64,000 nt of DNA from Cupriavidus alkaliphilus. Its GTDB lineage: Bacteria; Pseudomonadota; Gammaproteobacteria; Burkholderiales; Burkholderiaceae. Location: NCBI RefSeq assembly GCF_900094595.1, contig NZ_FMAD01000006.1:186001-250000 (forward strand). Direction: 5' to 3'. Both the position numbers and the translations under genes were made by a program. Each line of letters starts with the position of its first letter. Position 1 is the stretch's first letter. Below are positions 18,573 to 27,001 of the stretch, one piece after another. Below the pieces are notes generated by a model. That model ran no database searches and had not been told where the DNA came from. It worked only from the letters and a program-made list of their open reading frames with translations.

Positions 18573-19028
18573 ATGTACCAGCGCATCCTGCTCGCCGTCG
18601 ATGGCAGCCGTTCTTCGGACCTGGCCCTGAGCCAGGCCATCATCATCGCCAGGGCGACCGGCGCCGAGGTCAAGGCCCTGTTCGTGGCGGACGACACCGA
18701 TGTCTTCTTCGAAGCCAGCTACTTCAACCCGAAAGAACTGGTCGACAGCATCATCGCGCATGGCCGCAAGGCACTCGATGCGGCCTCCGTCAGGCTCAGC
18801 GAGGCAGGCGTGCCGAACCTGATGCAACTGGATGAAAAGCCGGTGTCACCGGGCCAGGTCTCGTCGACCATCGTTGCCGAGGCCGATGCCTGGAATGCCG
18901 ACCTGATCGTGCTTGGCACGCACGGACGCCGCGGCGTACGGCGCTTGCTGATGGGCAGCGTATCGGAAGGCGTCCTGGCCAAGACCAGCAAGCCCGTGCT
19001 GCTGGTTCGCAGCGAAATCGAAGGCTAG
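18573..19028 (+). CDS. Universal stress protein (UspA family)
   Basis: A 151-residue cytoplasmic Usp-domain protein. It starts MYQRILLAVDGSRSSDLA and has the ATP-binding G-X2-G-X9-G-S pattern near the C-terminus (LGTHGRRGVRRLLMGSVSE, then VLLVR), so it is likely an ATP-binding Usp. AGGAGA precedes the ATG. A short DUF2188 gene follows 38 bp downstream and could be co-transcribed. Confidence 0.93.
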   Translation: MYQRILLAVDGSRSSDLALSQAIIIARATGAEVKALFVADDTDVFFEASYFNPKELVDSIIAHGRKALDAASVRLSEAGVPNLMQLDEKPVSPGQVSSTIVAEADAWNADLIVLGTHGRRGVRRLLMGSVSEGVLAKTSKPVLLVRSEIEG

Positions 19029-19066
19029 GTCCTAGACTGCAGGCATGTGGCTGACCAGGAGCAATC

Positions 19067-19285
19067 ATGCCGAACGTTCATGTGGTACCCAGCGGGGGTA
19101 AATGGAAGGTCGAAGTGGAGCGTGGCACACAAGACACGCCGACTTATGACAGCGAGGACGCAGCAATCGTCGCCGCGACGGCGCTTGCGAGGAAGCTGCA
19201 GGGTGAACTGCTCGTACATGGGGCGGACGGGGCGATTCGCATCCGGAATTCGTTTGGTAATGACGCCCGAGACGTCAGGAGGTAG
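19067..19285 (+). CDS. DUF2188-type small protein
   Basis: A 72-residue protein beginning MPNVHVVPSGGKWKVE, with a later DSEDAAIVAATALARK and VHGADGAIRIRNSFG. This is the typical DUF2188 pattern: two or three short strands, a helix, and a conserved HGxDGxIR motif. Function is unknown. It closely follows the universal stress protein gene, and stress-linked expression is only inferred. Confidence 0.8.
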   Translation: MPNVHVVPSGGKWKVEVERGTQDTPTYDSEDAAIVAATALARKLQGELLVHGADGAIRIRNSFGNDARDVRR

Positions 19286-19411
19286 GCGTCGACGCTGTGT
19301 GGGACACCGCCCTCGCCGGCGACCCTTTGCGTCAAGGCGGGAGGGTCCCGGCCGCGGCGGGTACGAAACCTGCAAACGCAGGCTGGCATCCGCACTCACC
19401 GCATCCTTGCC

Positions 19412-20332
19412 ATGAAACCTGTCACGCTGATTGGCGCCCCCACCGACATCGGGGCCGGCACGCGCGGCGCCTCGATGGGCCCGGAGGCGCTGCGCGTCGC
19501 CGGCCTGGCGCAGGCGCTGTCACGCAACAAACTGCAGGTCGAGGACGCCGGCAACCTGGACGGTCCCGCCAATCCGTGGCAGCCGCCCCGGGACGGCCTG
19601 CGCCACCTCGACGAAGTCCTGGCGTGGAACCGTGCGGTCTATGACGCCTGCCTCGGCACCCTGCAAGCCGGTCGTCTGCCGTTGCTGATGGGCGGCGACC
19701 ATTGCCTGGCGATCGGCTCGATCAGCGCCGCGGCGCGCCATTGCCGTGACACCGGCAAGACCCTGATGGTGCTGTGGCTCGACGCGCACGCCGACGCCAA
19801 TATCGGCACCACCACGCCTACCGGCAACATGCATGGCATGCCGGTGGCCTGCCTGTGCGGAGACGGTCCCGCACCGCTGACCACGCTGGCCGGCGCGGCG
19901 CCGGCGGTGCAGCGCAGCGCGATCCGGCAGATCGGCATCCGCAGCGTCGATGCGGAGGAGAAGCGCCGCCTGCACGAATTACATCTGGCGGTGTACGACA
20001 TGCGCTACATCGACGAGAACGGCATGCGCCACACCATGCAGCAGGCGCTGGCGGGCATCGACGCGCAGACGCACCTGCACGTCAGCTTTGACGTGGATTT
20101 CCTCGACTGCGTGATTGCGCCCGGCGTGGGCACGACCGTGCCGGGCGGGCCGACCTATCGCGAAACCCAGCTGTGCATGGAAATGATCGCCGATACCGGC
20201 CAGCTGGCATCGCTCGACGTGATGGAACTGAACCCGGCCTGCGACGTGCGCAACCAGACCGCGCAACTGGCCGTGGACCTGGTCGAAAGCCTGTTCGGCA
20301 AATCGACGCTATGGCGTCCGCCGCCCGCTTGA
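19412..20332 (+). CDS. rocF: Arginase
   Basis: A 306-residue ureohydrolase that should hydrolyse L-arginine to ornithine and urea. The binuclear manganese ligands are in GGDHCLAIGS, WLDAHADAN and SFDVDFLDC; the N-terminal GAPTDIGAGTRGASMGPEALR is typical of arginases rather than agmatinases. The length is normal. No ornithine aminotransferase or urease genes are adjacent. The ATG at 19412 begins directly with the first beta strand; the ribosome-binding site is weak. Confidence 0.9.
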   Translation: MKPVTLIGAPTDIGAGTRGASMGPEALRVAGLAQALSRNKLQVEDAGNLDGPANPWQPPRDGLRHLDEVLAWNRAVYDACLGTLQAGRLPLLMGGDHCLAIGSISAAARHCRDTGKTLMVLWLDAHADANIGTTTPTGNMHGMPVACLCGDGPAPLTTLAGAAPAVQRSAIRQIGIRSVDAEEKRRLHELHLAVYDMRYIDENGMRHTMQQALAGIDAQTHLHVSFDVDFLDCVIAPGVGTTVPGGPTYRETQLCMEMIADTGQLASLDVMELNPACDVRNQTAQLAVDLVESLFGKSTLWRPPPA

Positions 20333-20423
20333 AAAGTTGCACGGCGTGTCTGTCGATACTTCAAAGCCGTGCACCGGCGCCGCCATGACGAAGCGCCGAT
20401 GTGGTGCTATATTGGGAGCTATC

Positions 20424-20436
20424 GTTTCCTAATTGG
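20424..20436. promoter_or_regulatory. Candidate TetR operator (GTTTCCTAATTGG)
   Basis: This site lies 14 bp upstream of the TetR-family gene. The core GTTTCCTAA recurs on the opposite strand upstream of the next gene (21088-21097, read as TTTAGGAAAC). It is a candidate autoregulatory operator. Confidence 0.45.
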
Positions 20437-20449
20437 CCAATCTGGCAGC

Positions 20450-21073
20450 ATGACCGCAACCCAGCCCCAAGTCCCCACGCGCACACGCGGCCGGGGCCGC
20501 CCGCGCGAGTTCAACGTCGACCAGGCGCTGGATCGGGCCGTGCGCGTGTTCAGCGAACGCGGTTACCACGGCGCCTCGATCTCCGACCTCACCCGCACCA
20601 TGCGTCTCGCGCAGGGCAGTCTCTACAAGGCGTTCAAGGACAAGCAATCACTGTTCATGGCGGCGTTCGATCGCTACCGCGCCCAGCGGGCGGAAAAGCT
20701 GCACCGGGCCATCGACAACGCCGGCAGCGGGCTGGACCGCCTGCGCGCCACGCTGGACTTTTATGCCGACTCCGCCCAGGGCGCCGCTGGCCGGCAAGGT
20801 TGCCTGGTCGTCGGCAGCGCGGTGGAACTGTCGGCATTCGACAAGCCAGTGGCCAGCCACATCGCCGCCGCGATGTCGCGCAACGAGGCGTTACTGGCCG
20901 ACCTGATCCGCCAGGGCCAGCAAGACGGCTCGATCCCGGCCCATGTGAACGTCGAAGCGACCGCGCGGATGCTGTTGTGCCTGACGCAAGGCATGCGGGT
21001 GGTCGGCAAGACCGGACGCAGTCGCGAACAGATGCAAGCCGTGGCGACCGCTGCACTCAAGGTATTTGCCTGA
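20450..21073 (+). CDS. TetR/AcrR-family transcriptional regulator
   Basis: A 207-residue repressor with the N-terminal HTH in ALDRAVRVFSERGYHGASIS followed by LTRTMRLAQGSLYKAFKDKQ. The C-terminal ligand domain (GCLVVGSAVELSAFDK) resembles the YcdC/TetR_C group. The ATG at 20450 is used because upstream in-frame codons cross the putative operator. The gene is followed 57 bp later by a dehydrogenase gene in the same direction, with a copy of the same sequence motif in the gap. Confidence 0.9.
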   Translation: MTATQPQVPTRTRGRGRPREFNVDQALDRAVRVFSERGYHGASISDLTRTMRLAQGSLYKAFKDKQSLFMAAFDRYRAQRAEKLHRAIDNAGSGLDRLRATLDFYADSAQGAAGRQGCLVVGSAVELSAFDKPVASHIAAAMSRNEALLADLIRQGQQDGSIPAHVNVEATARMLLCLTQGMRVVGKTGRSREQMQAVATAALKVFA

Positions 21074-21087
21074 TAATTTTTTCCCTA

Positions 21088-21097
21088 TTTAGGAAAC
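21088..21097. promoter_or_regulatory. Second copy of the TetR-linked motif, inverted (TTTAGGAAAC)
   Basis: Reverse complement GTTTCCTAAA repeats the GTTTCCTAA core found before the TetR gene. It overlaps CCTATTTAGG (21084-21093), a small inverted repeat, about 35 bp before the dehydrogenase start. Likely the operator for that gene. Confidence 0.45.
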
Positions 21098-21130
21098 AAT
21101 CAATTCCATTTTCGACCGAGGAGAACACCG

Positions 21131-22009
21131 ATGAAGATCGCTTTTCTTGGCCTGGGCACCATGGGCCTGCCAATGGCGGCAAACTTGCTCAAGGCCGGCT
21201 ATGCAGTGCGCGGCTGGAATCGCTCGCCCGCGCCGGTGGCGAAACTGGCAGCGCTCGGCGCGCAAGGCGCGGCCACACCCGCCGAGGCGGTCACCGATGC
21301 GGACGTGCTGATCTCGATGCTGGCCGACGATGCCGCCACCCGTGCCACGATAGTGGATGCACAGACACTGTCCGCGCTCAAGCGGGGAGCCATTCATGTC
21401 AACATGGCCACCGTTTCGGTGGCCATGGCAGCCGAACTGGCTGCGTTACACCAGGCGCAAGGCGTGGGCTATGTCGCCGCACCGGTGCTGGGCCGGGTAA
21501 ACGTTGCTGAAGCGGGCCAGCTCAACATCCTGGCCGCCGGCAATGCCGACGCCATTGCAACCGTGCAGCCGCTGCTGGATGTACTCGGCCAAAAGACCTG
21601 GCGCCTGGGCGAACGGCCAGAACAGGCCAATGCTGCCAAGCTTGCCGTGAACTTCATGATCGCCAGCGCCATCGGTACGATGGGCGAAGCCGTGGCACTG
21701 GCGCACGGCCATGGGGTCGACAAGGCCGGCTTTCTGGAACTGGTCATGTCTACGGCCTTCGCTGCGCCTGTCTACAAGGGCTATGGCCAGGCCATCGCCG
21801 AAGAGCGCTTCGAGCCAGCAGGATTCAAACTGGCGCTCGGCCTCAAGGACGTGCGCCTGGCGTTGGAAGCGGCGGAACAGGCCAACGTTCCCCTTCCCCT
21901 GGCTAGTACCCTGCGCGATACACATATCGAAAGCCTGGCCCATGGCGAAGGCCACCTGGATTGGGCGGCGCTGTCGCGCACGTCCGCGCGCCGTGCCGGG
22001 CAGGCCTGA
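21131..22009 (+). CDS. NAD(P)-dependent beta-hydroxyacid dehydrogenase family oxidoreductase
   Basis: A 292-residue enzyme of the 3-hydroxyisobutyrate dehydrogenase superfamily. The Rossmann motif GLGTMGLPMAANLLKAGY lies at the N-terminus, followed by WNRSPAPVAKL; the active-site Lys is in NAAKLAVNFMIAS. The usual DAPVSGG substrate motif reads AAPVLGRVNVAE here, which points to the GLYR1/glyoxylate-reductase-like or imine-reductase-like branch rather than true HIBADH. GAGGAGA precedes the ATG. A TetR regulator immediately upstream probably controls it. Substrate unknown. Confidence 0.88.
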   Translation: MKIAFLGLGTMGLPMAANLLKAGYAVRGWNRSPAPVAKLAALGAQGAATPAEAVTDADVLISMLADDAATRATIVDAQTLSALKRGAIHVNMATVSVAMAAELAALHQAQGVGYVAAPVLGRVNVAEAGQLNILAAGNADAIATVQPLLDVLGQKTWRLGERPEQANAAKLAVNFMIASAIGTMGEAVALAHGHGVDKAGFLELVMSTAFAAPVYKGYGQAIAEERFEPAGFKLALGLKDVRLALEAAEQANVPLPLASTLRDTHIESLAHGEGHLDWAALSRTSARRAGQA

Positions 22010-22097
22010 ACAGTTGCCGCACAGCGACCGCTGCGAAGATGCTCGCAGCTTTTGATCTTCTTCTTAGCGGACTCATTACGTGCGGCGCGGACCCGGG

Positions 22098-22119
22098 GGG
22101 CGGCGCACGGCCGCCGCCC
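22098..22119. terminator. GC hairpin between convergent dehydrogenase and VOC genes
   Basis: GGGCGGC and GCCGCCC pair around an 8-nt loop; the hairpin abuts the stop codon of the minus-strand VOC gene. No T-tract, so terminator function is tentative. Confidence 0.35.
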
Positions 22120-22530
22120 TCATTTGAGTTGCTGGACCCGGATCATGTTGCCGGCCGGATCGCGCACCGCGAAATCGCGCACGCCGTAAGGCTGGTCTGT
22201 CGGCTCCTGCATGATCTCGGCGTCGCGGTCCTGCAGGCGCTGGAAGACGGCGTCCAGGTCCCTTGCGCCAAGCAGCAGCATGGCGAAGGTACCCTTGGCC
22301 ATCATCTCGGCGATGGTGCGCTTCTCCTCGTCGGTAACGCCCGGTGTCGCGTTTGGCGGGTACAGGACGATGGAAGTGTCGGGCTTGTCCTTCGGGCCGA
22401 CGGTGATCCAGCGGTGGCCGCCAAAGGCCACATCCTTGCGGATCTCGAAATCCAGGGCGTCCCGGTAGAACGCCAGCGAGACCTCCGGATCGGAATGGGG
22501 CAGAAAGGTCGAGTGAATGGTGAGGTCCAA
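22120..22530 (-). CDS. VOC-family protein
   Basis: A 136-residue VOC protein, N-terminus MDLTIHSTFLPHSDPEVSLA followed by FYRDALDFEIRKDV, C-terminus YGVRDFAVRDPAGNMIRVQQ. The tail matches glyoxalase/bleomycin-resistance proteins (DPxGNxI). The position before Arg-Val, where a metal-binding Glu is common, is not acidic, so metal binding is doubtful. It follows an AraC-type gene on the same strand with a 75-bp gap, which suggests regulation by or co-expression with that gene. Confidence 0.85.
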   Translation of the reverse strand: MDLTIHSTFLPHSDPEVSLAFYRDALDFEIRKDVAFGGHRWITVGPKDKPDTSIVLYPPNATPGVTDEEKRTIAEMMAKGTFAMLLLGARDLDAVFQRLQDRDAEIMQEPTDQPYGVRDFAVRDPAGNMIRVQQLK

Positions 22531-22605
22531 GATCAGTCTCCGTAAGGGTGAGGAAGCGGTGGCCGCGGCCGTCGCGGCGTTGGCCCGGAATGCATGGAAG
22601 CCAGT

Positions 22606-23046
22606 CTAGCCGGACGACTGTTCCGACGCTTCTCGATTCCTGATCGGTCGCGTCACCTGCCTGGCGATGCAGGACGGGATGCCCTCGGCCTCGCGCGCGC
22701 AATCGCGCCGGTAAATGCTGGGCGAGACGCCGACCAGCTCGGTGAACCGTGAACTGAAGGACCCCAGGGACGAGCACCCCACCTCGAAGCAAACCTCGGT
22801 GACACTCAGGTCGCCCCGCCGCAGCAGCGCCATGGCGCGCTCGATGCGCCGGGTCATCAGGTAGGCGTAGACCGACTCGCCATAGGCCAGCCGGAACTGC
22901 CGGCTGAGATGACCCGCTGACATGTGCACGCTCCGTGCAAGCGCCTCGACGTCCAGCGGCTGGGCGTAGTCGCGGTCAATGCGGTCGCGGACCCGGCGCA
23001 GGCGGGCCAGGTCACGCAGGACGGTGTCGGAGTTCGCGGCGGGCAT
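22606..23046 (-). CDS. Short AraC-family transcriptional regulator
   Basis: A 146-residue protein made almost only of the two-HTH AraC DNA-binding domain: LDVEALARSVHMSAGHLSRQ for the first HTH and EVCFEVGCSSLGSFSSRF for the second. It lacks an N-terminal ligand domain, like SoxS/MarA/Rob-type members. It lies just upstream of a VOC gene on the same strand. The tail after PSIYRRD is an unusual Arg/Glu-rich extension of about 30 residues. Confidence 0.88.
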   Translation of the reverse strand: MPAANSDTVLRDLARLRRVRDRIDRDYAQPLDVEALARSVHMSAGHLSRQFRLAYGESVYAYLMTRRIERAMALLRRGDLSVTEVCFEVGCSSLGSFSSRFTELVGVSPSIYRRDCAREAEGIPSCIARQVTRPIRNREASEQSSG

Positions 23047-23249
23047 CGGCAGGTGTGGCGAGGCTGGTAGTGCGCGTTCGGCTGCTCATCGGTGATCCTG
23101 GCGGGAATAGCGCACGCATGGCAAGGGCGTCGCCGCCGGTCTCCCGGTCTCCCGGCCTGCGATTATCTCCCACACCAAGGTGCCTGGTCACGAATTCATA
23201 GGCTGCCTGTTCCAAGGGATGCCACGGCCTTGTCGATCATGTCTGGGCC

Positions 23250-24221
23250 TCATTGCTGCGCAATGCCGGTGTCCTTGACCACGCGCGCCCAGCGCTCGCG
23301 CTCGCTCTTGATAAAGCTGCCGAAGTGGGCCGGCGTATCGCCGCCCGGGATGCCGCCCAGCTCCGCCAGCCTTGACTTGATTTCGGGCTCGTCCAGGATG
23401 CCGGCGACGGTCTTCTGCAACCGGTCGATCACCTCCGGCGGCGTGCCGGCCGGCGCCACCAGGCCGAACCATGCCGTCACCTGGAAGTCGTTCACGCCCG
23501 CTTCCTTCATGGTGGGCACGTCAGGCAGCTCGGGCACGCGGCTGGCGCTGGTCACGGCCAGCGCACGCAGCTTGCCCGAGCGGATATGCGGCAGCGAGCT
23601 GGGCAGGTTGTCCACCATCATGGTGACCTGTCCGGCCACCAGGTCGGCCACGGCCGGTGCCGCGCCCTTGTACGGAACATGGATCAGGTCGGTGCCGGTG
23701 CGCTTGCGGAACAGCTCGCCGGACAGGTGGACCGACTGGCCGGTGCCCGAAGACGCAAAGGAGTACTTGCCCGGCTGCGCCCTGGCCAGCGCAACGAGTT
23801 CGGCGACGGTGCGGGCCGGCACGCTGGCATTGACCACCAGCACATTGGGCACCGACACCACCAGGGTGATCGGCGCAAAGTCTTCGGCGCGGTAAGGCAG
23901 TTGCCGGTACAGGCTGTAGTTGATGGCATTGGGCCCGATATTGCCCATCATCAGGGTGTAGCCGTCGGCGGCCGACTGCCTGAGCGCCTGCGCGCCGATG
24001 ATGCCGCCTCCGCCGGCGCGGTTTTCCACCACCACCGGCTGGCCCAGCAACTCGCCCATGCGCTTGCCGACCAGGCGCGAGGCGATATCGGTCGTTCCAC
24101 CCGCGGCTGCCGGCACGATCAGCCGGATCGGCTTGTCGGGATATGCCGCCGCCGCTGCGCCGGGGGCCGCCATGAGGGCAGCACCAAGCGCCAGCCACAG
24201 TCCATTGAAAGCCTGCTTCAT
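23250..24221 (-). CDS. Bug-family periplasmic solute-binding protein
   Basis: A 323-residue receptor. The signal peptide is MKQAFNGLWLALGAALMAA with cleavage after the following Ala-rich stretch; then YPDKPIRLIVPAAAGGTTDI, ENRAGGGGIIGAQ and HVPYKGAAPAVADLVAGQVT, the standard Bug pattern. It has no TctAB partner nearby and no obvious operon neighbour; a short AraC gene lies downstream on the same strand. Ligand unknown, probably a carboxylate. Confidence 0.92.
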   Translation of the reverse strand: MKQAFNGLWLALGAALMAAPGAAAAAYPDKPIRLIVPAAAGGTTDIASRLVGKRMGELLGQPVVVENRAGGGGIIGAQALRQSAADGYTLMMGNIGPNAINYSLYRQLPYRAEDFAPITLVVSVPNVLVVNASVPARTVAELVALARAQPGKYSFASSGTGQSVHLSGELFRKRTGTDLIHVPYKGAAPAVADLVAGQVTMMVDNLPSSLPHIRSGKLRALAVTSASRVPELPDVPTMKEAGVNDFQVTAWFGLVAPAGTPPEVIDRLQKTVAGILDEPEIKSRLAELGGIPGGDTPAHFGSFIKSERERWARVVKDTGIAQQ

Positions 24222-24591
24222 CGTCGCCTCCTGTTAGGGCCGCGCCATGCTTGTGCGATGTGGTCCTGGCGCGGCGTCGAGTGACGATAAGTCGCCCGTC
24301 AGGGCGAAGTGAATTCACGTTTCGAGAAAGAAGGCTTCTGCCGGACGGAAGCCGTGCGTACGGGGTGGCGCGCTATCGGCGCGTCATCGTGCCTGTCGTG
24401 AAAAAACCGGGATGTGCGTCAACGTTTCAGCGCCTCTCTACACCGGTTTCCGGCACCAACTCAGCGGTTTCCGCGGCGCAATTGCCGTATGGCAAGCTAA
24501 AGCCGGCGCTCGAAACAGCCGATATCCGCCTGGAGCCGGCAGATTCCGAGGACGAATTGCCGATCGCCGGCGAACCAGGAGAAGTACCACC

Positions 24592-25077
24592 GTGACAATG
24601 ATCGAACCGATTGCAGCCAACGCAGCGGCTGCCGTGTCGATGGATACACCTGCGGCACCACCCGCCTCCACCAGCGCAAGCGCCAGCGACGCGCCGGGGA
24701 TTCGCTCCGGCCCCGCGGCCAGTACCGAAATCCATATCTCGGCCCCTGGCCACGCGCTGGCTGGGGGCAACCAGGCCGCGTCGGTGCGCGACCACAGCGA
24801 TGTCGACGACAGCGGCCTGCCCGATCAGGCCAAGGATGCGATCAAGCGCTTGCGCGAACTGCGCGCGCAGCTGGCGCGCAAGCTGCAGGAGCTGGAGGCG
24901 GCGAAGAACGCCACCACCGGCACGCCGGACCAGAAGCGCATCCGCATCGCGGTGCTGCAACAGGAAATCGCCAGCCTGGGCGCCGCCATCACCACCACCA
25001 CCGCGACGCTGAACCAGGCCATTCGCGAACTCTCCGCAGAGCAGCAAATGCTGGCCGGCAGCCTGGCCATGCGCTAG
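24592..25077 (+). CDS. Hypothetical coiled-coil protein
   Basis: A 161-residue protein of unknown function. The first 75 residues are Ala/Ser/Pro-rich low complexity; residues 85-160 form a probable coiled coil (AKDAIKRLRELRAQLARKLQ and QKRIRIAVLQQEIASLGAAI) with loose similarity in style to FlxA-like proteins. No signal peptide or membrane segment. The GTG at 24592 is chosen because AGGAGAAG lies 7 bp upstream; an ATG at 24598 is 13 bp away. It is divergent from the Bug gene and convergent with a lipoprotein gene. Confidence 0.65.
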   Translation: MTMIEPIAANAAAAVSMDTPAAPPASTSASASDAPGIRSGPAASTEIHISAPGHALAGGNQAASVRDHSDVDDSGLPDQAKDAIKRLRELRAQLARKLQELEAAKNATTGTPDQKRIRIAVLQQEIASLGAAITTTTATLNQAIRELSAEQQMLAGSLAMR

Positions 25078-25095
25078 CACGCCAGGCTGCATCGC

Positions 25096-25764
25096 TCAGT
25101 CGCGATACGCCCACAGGTCCACCACGCGGCCGCCATCGTCGGCAATCAGGCGGAACGCCGCCGGCTGGTAGTCGGCATCGATGGCCAGCACCCCGGTGGC
25201 GCTGGCGGGCAGCGTGCCGCAGGCCGACGTCGACAGCTTCAGGCCCAGCGTATTCGGCATGGCCTGCGCGGCGAGCGTTCCCGACAGCTGGCACGCCGAA
25301 GCGCCGGGCGCGATCTTGCCTTCTGCGGTGACGGTGAAGGTGGCACTGGCGCCGGTAGGCAGCACCGTGGTGTAGGTGCCGGCCACGCTGGCAAGGTCGA
25401 CGCTCGCGGCGGGCACCGCGGCCCGGCTCAGCAGCTTGACGCTGGCGGACGCGTCCGCGCCCGGTGCAGCGATCCAGCTGCCGCCCTTGTCGCGCCGGTA
25501 GATGGCGGTGGCCTTGTCTTCGGCATCGGCCAGGGCCAGGTAGCGGCTGCCGTCCGTGCCGGCGTAGTACTTGCCGACGGTCGGATTGTCGGCGTCGCCG
25601 ACGCTGACGACGTAGGCGCCGGGATCCAGGTCGGTGACCGACAAGGTCGCGGTGGCGGGCGGTGCGCCGTTGTCGGGCGCGTCGTTGCCGCCGCAGGCGG
25701 CCAGCCCCAGCACGGCTGCCAGGGGAAACAGGGAAATGAGGCGTTTCATCGGGACCTGCCTCAC
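25096..25764 (-). CDS. Predicted lipoprotein of unknown function
   Basis: A 222-residue lipoprotein. MKRLISLFPLAAVLGLAACG carries a clear lipobox (LAAC) and is followed by GGNDAPDNG. The rest looks like an all-beta extracytoplasmic domain with many Thr/Ala/Gly residues. It overlaps the stop codon of the upstream SurE-like gene by ATGA (start at 25764), with a second in-frame ATG at 25749 directly before the signal sequence. Translational coupling suggests a shared role with the secreted nucleotidase; function is not recognised. Confidence 0.8.
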   Translation of the reverse strand: MRQVPMKRLISLFPLAAVLGLAACGGNDAPDNGAPPATATLSVTDLDPGAYVVSVGDADNPTVGKYYAGTDGSRYLALADAEDKATAIYRRDKGGSWIAAPGADASASVKLLSRAAVPAASVDLASVAGTYTTVLPTGASATFTVTAEGKIAPGASACQLSGTLAAQAMPNTLGLKLSTSACGTLPASATGVLAIDADYQPAAFRLIADDGGRVVDLWAYRD

Positions 25765-26714
25765 TGGCCGAACAGTTCACCCAGGCGCAGGCGCAGCCAT
25801 TGCTGCCCGGCGGGACGCTGGTCGAAGCCGATCTGCATGGCAGTGACGGCGGTCTTGGTCTTGTACACGACCGACTCGTCCTCGGCCTGCGCGGCGGTCG
25901 GCGTGCCGCTGCCGGCGCCGATGCCGAGCCCGTACGGCGCCGTGCCGCTGAATTTCAGCGCATACGCGTCGAAGGTGCCATGCCGCGAGAACGCGAACGG
26001 CGTGGCCGCCGTCGGCGCGTTCGGGAAATTGACGTTCAGCGCCAGCCCCGCCGGCAGCAGCGGGCCACCGTTGGCCTTGGCCTGCAGCGTGCCAAGCAGC
26101 TTGATGGTCAGCTGCGCCACCACGCCGGACACCGGGCTCGCCAGGCCGGCATTGTCGACCGAGTCCGTGCCCGCGCTCAGCGCGATCGACGGAATGCCGC
26201 GCGCTGCGCCGAACTGCGCATTGCTGACGGTGCCCGAACTGTTGACGATGCGGCCGACGTTCTGCCCTTCGTTGGGACCGGACAGCACCAGGTCCGGGGC
26301 CTTGCCCCAGCGCGCCGGCGCCAGCACGTCCAGGCCGTACATGGTCGCCATCACCGGCGTGCCATGGGCGTAGTGGTAATCGCCGTTGGTATAGCCCGCC
26401 TTGGTGAAGGGGCCCACCGCCGGCTCGCCGGTCTTGGCCGCGCCGTTGTGGCAACCGCCTTCGGCCTCGACCTGGGTCTTGTCGTTGTCCGGCACGATGA
26501 CCGTGGTGCTGTACATCACGATACCGGCGCCGCGGCCGCTCTGGCCGGTGCAGGGTACGCTGACGATGACGTTGTGGCCGGCGCCCTTGAGGGCGTCGTA
26601 CAGCGCCTTCAGGTTGCTGGTCAGGCCGTCGTCGTTGGTCAGCAGGATGTTGAGGGCGAAGGCAGGACTCGCCGTGGCGGCCAGCAAGGCCGCGGCGATC
26701 AGGCGGGATTTCAT
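25761..26714 (-). CDS. Exported SurE-family 5'/3'-nucleotidase
   Basis: A 317-residue SurE-like phosphatase. A signal peptide (MKSRLIAAALLAATASPAFA) precedes LNILLTNDDGLTSNLKALYD, the SurE metal-binding NDD motif; VLSGPNEGQNVG corresponds to the conserved SGxNxGxN. SurE normally is a cytoplasmic survival protein of about 250 residues, so this is a longer exported form that probably acts on nucleotides or phosphate esters in the periplasm. The ATG at 26714 is chosen because it starts the signal peptide. It is co-transcribed with the following lipoprotein gene (ATGA overlap). Confidence 0.88.
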   Translation of the reverse strand: MKSRLIAAALLAATASPAFALNILLTNDDGLTSNLKALYDALKGAGHNVIVSVPCTGQSGRGAGIVMYSTTVIVPDNDKTQVEAEGGCHNGAAKTGEPAVGPFTKAGYTNGDYHYAHGTPVMATMYGLDVLAPARWGKAPDLVLSGPNEGQNVGRIVNSSGTVSNAQFGAARGIPSIALSAGTDSVDNAGLASPVSGVVAQLTIKLLGTLQAKANGGPLLPAGLALNVNFPNAPTAATPFAFSRHGTFDAYALKFSGTAPYGLGIGAGSGTPTAAQAEDESVVYKTKTAVTAMQIGFDQRPAGQQWLRLRLGELFGQ

Positions 26715-27001
26715 GTCGGTGGTGTATCGAGGCGGTTCAGGAATGCGGGACTCGGTGCCCCGCGCGGCAGGCAAGCAACTTCGGGCAGCCGGGTGAGGCT
26801 GGCGCGGCGCACGCGCCGGCAGCGCCGATGTAGGTGGCGGGCCGGGCGCAGCGCCCTGGATCGTCCGTGGTGGACGGACGCTACCTTAACCGCGCCGTAT
26901 GACAGTTGCGTGAACAACTACCGAAGCCATGTGCCAGGCCGGGTGCCTGAGGACTGTTGCGCAAGGCAGGCATGGCGCCGCGGTGCACGCCCCGCTCTGT
27001 T

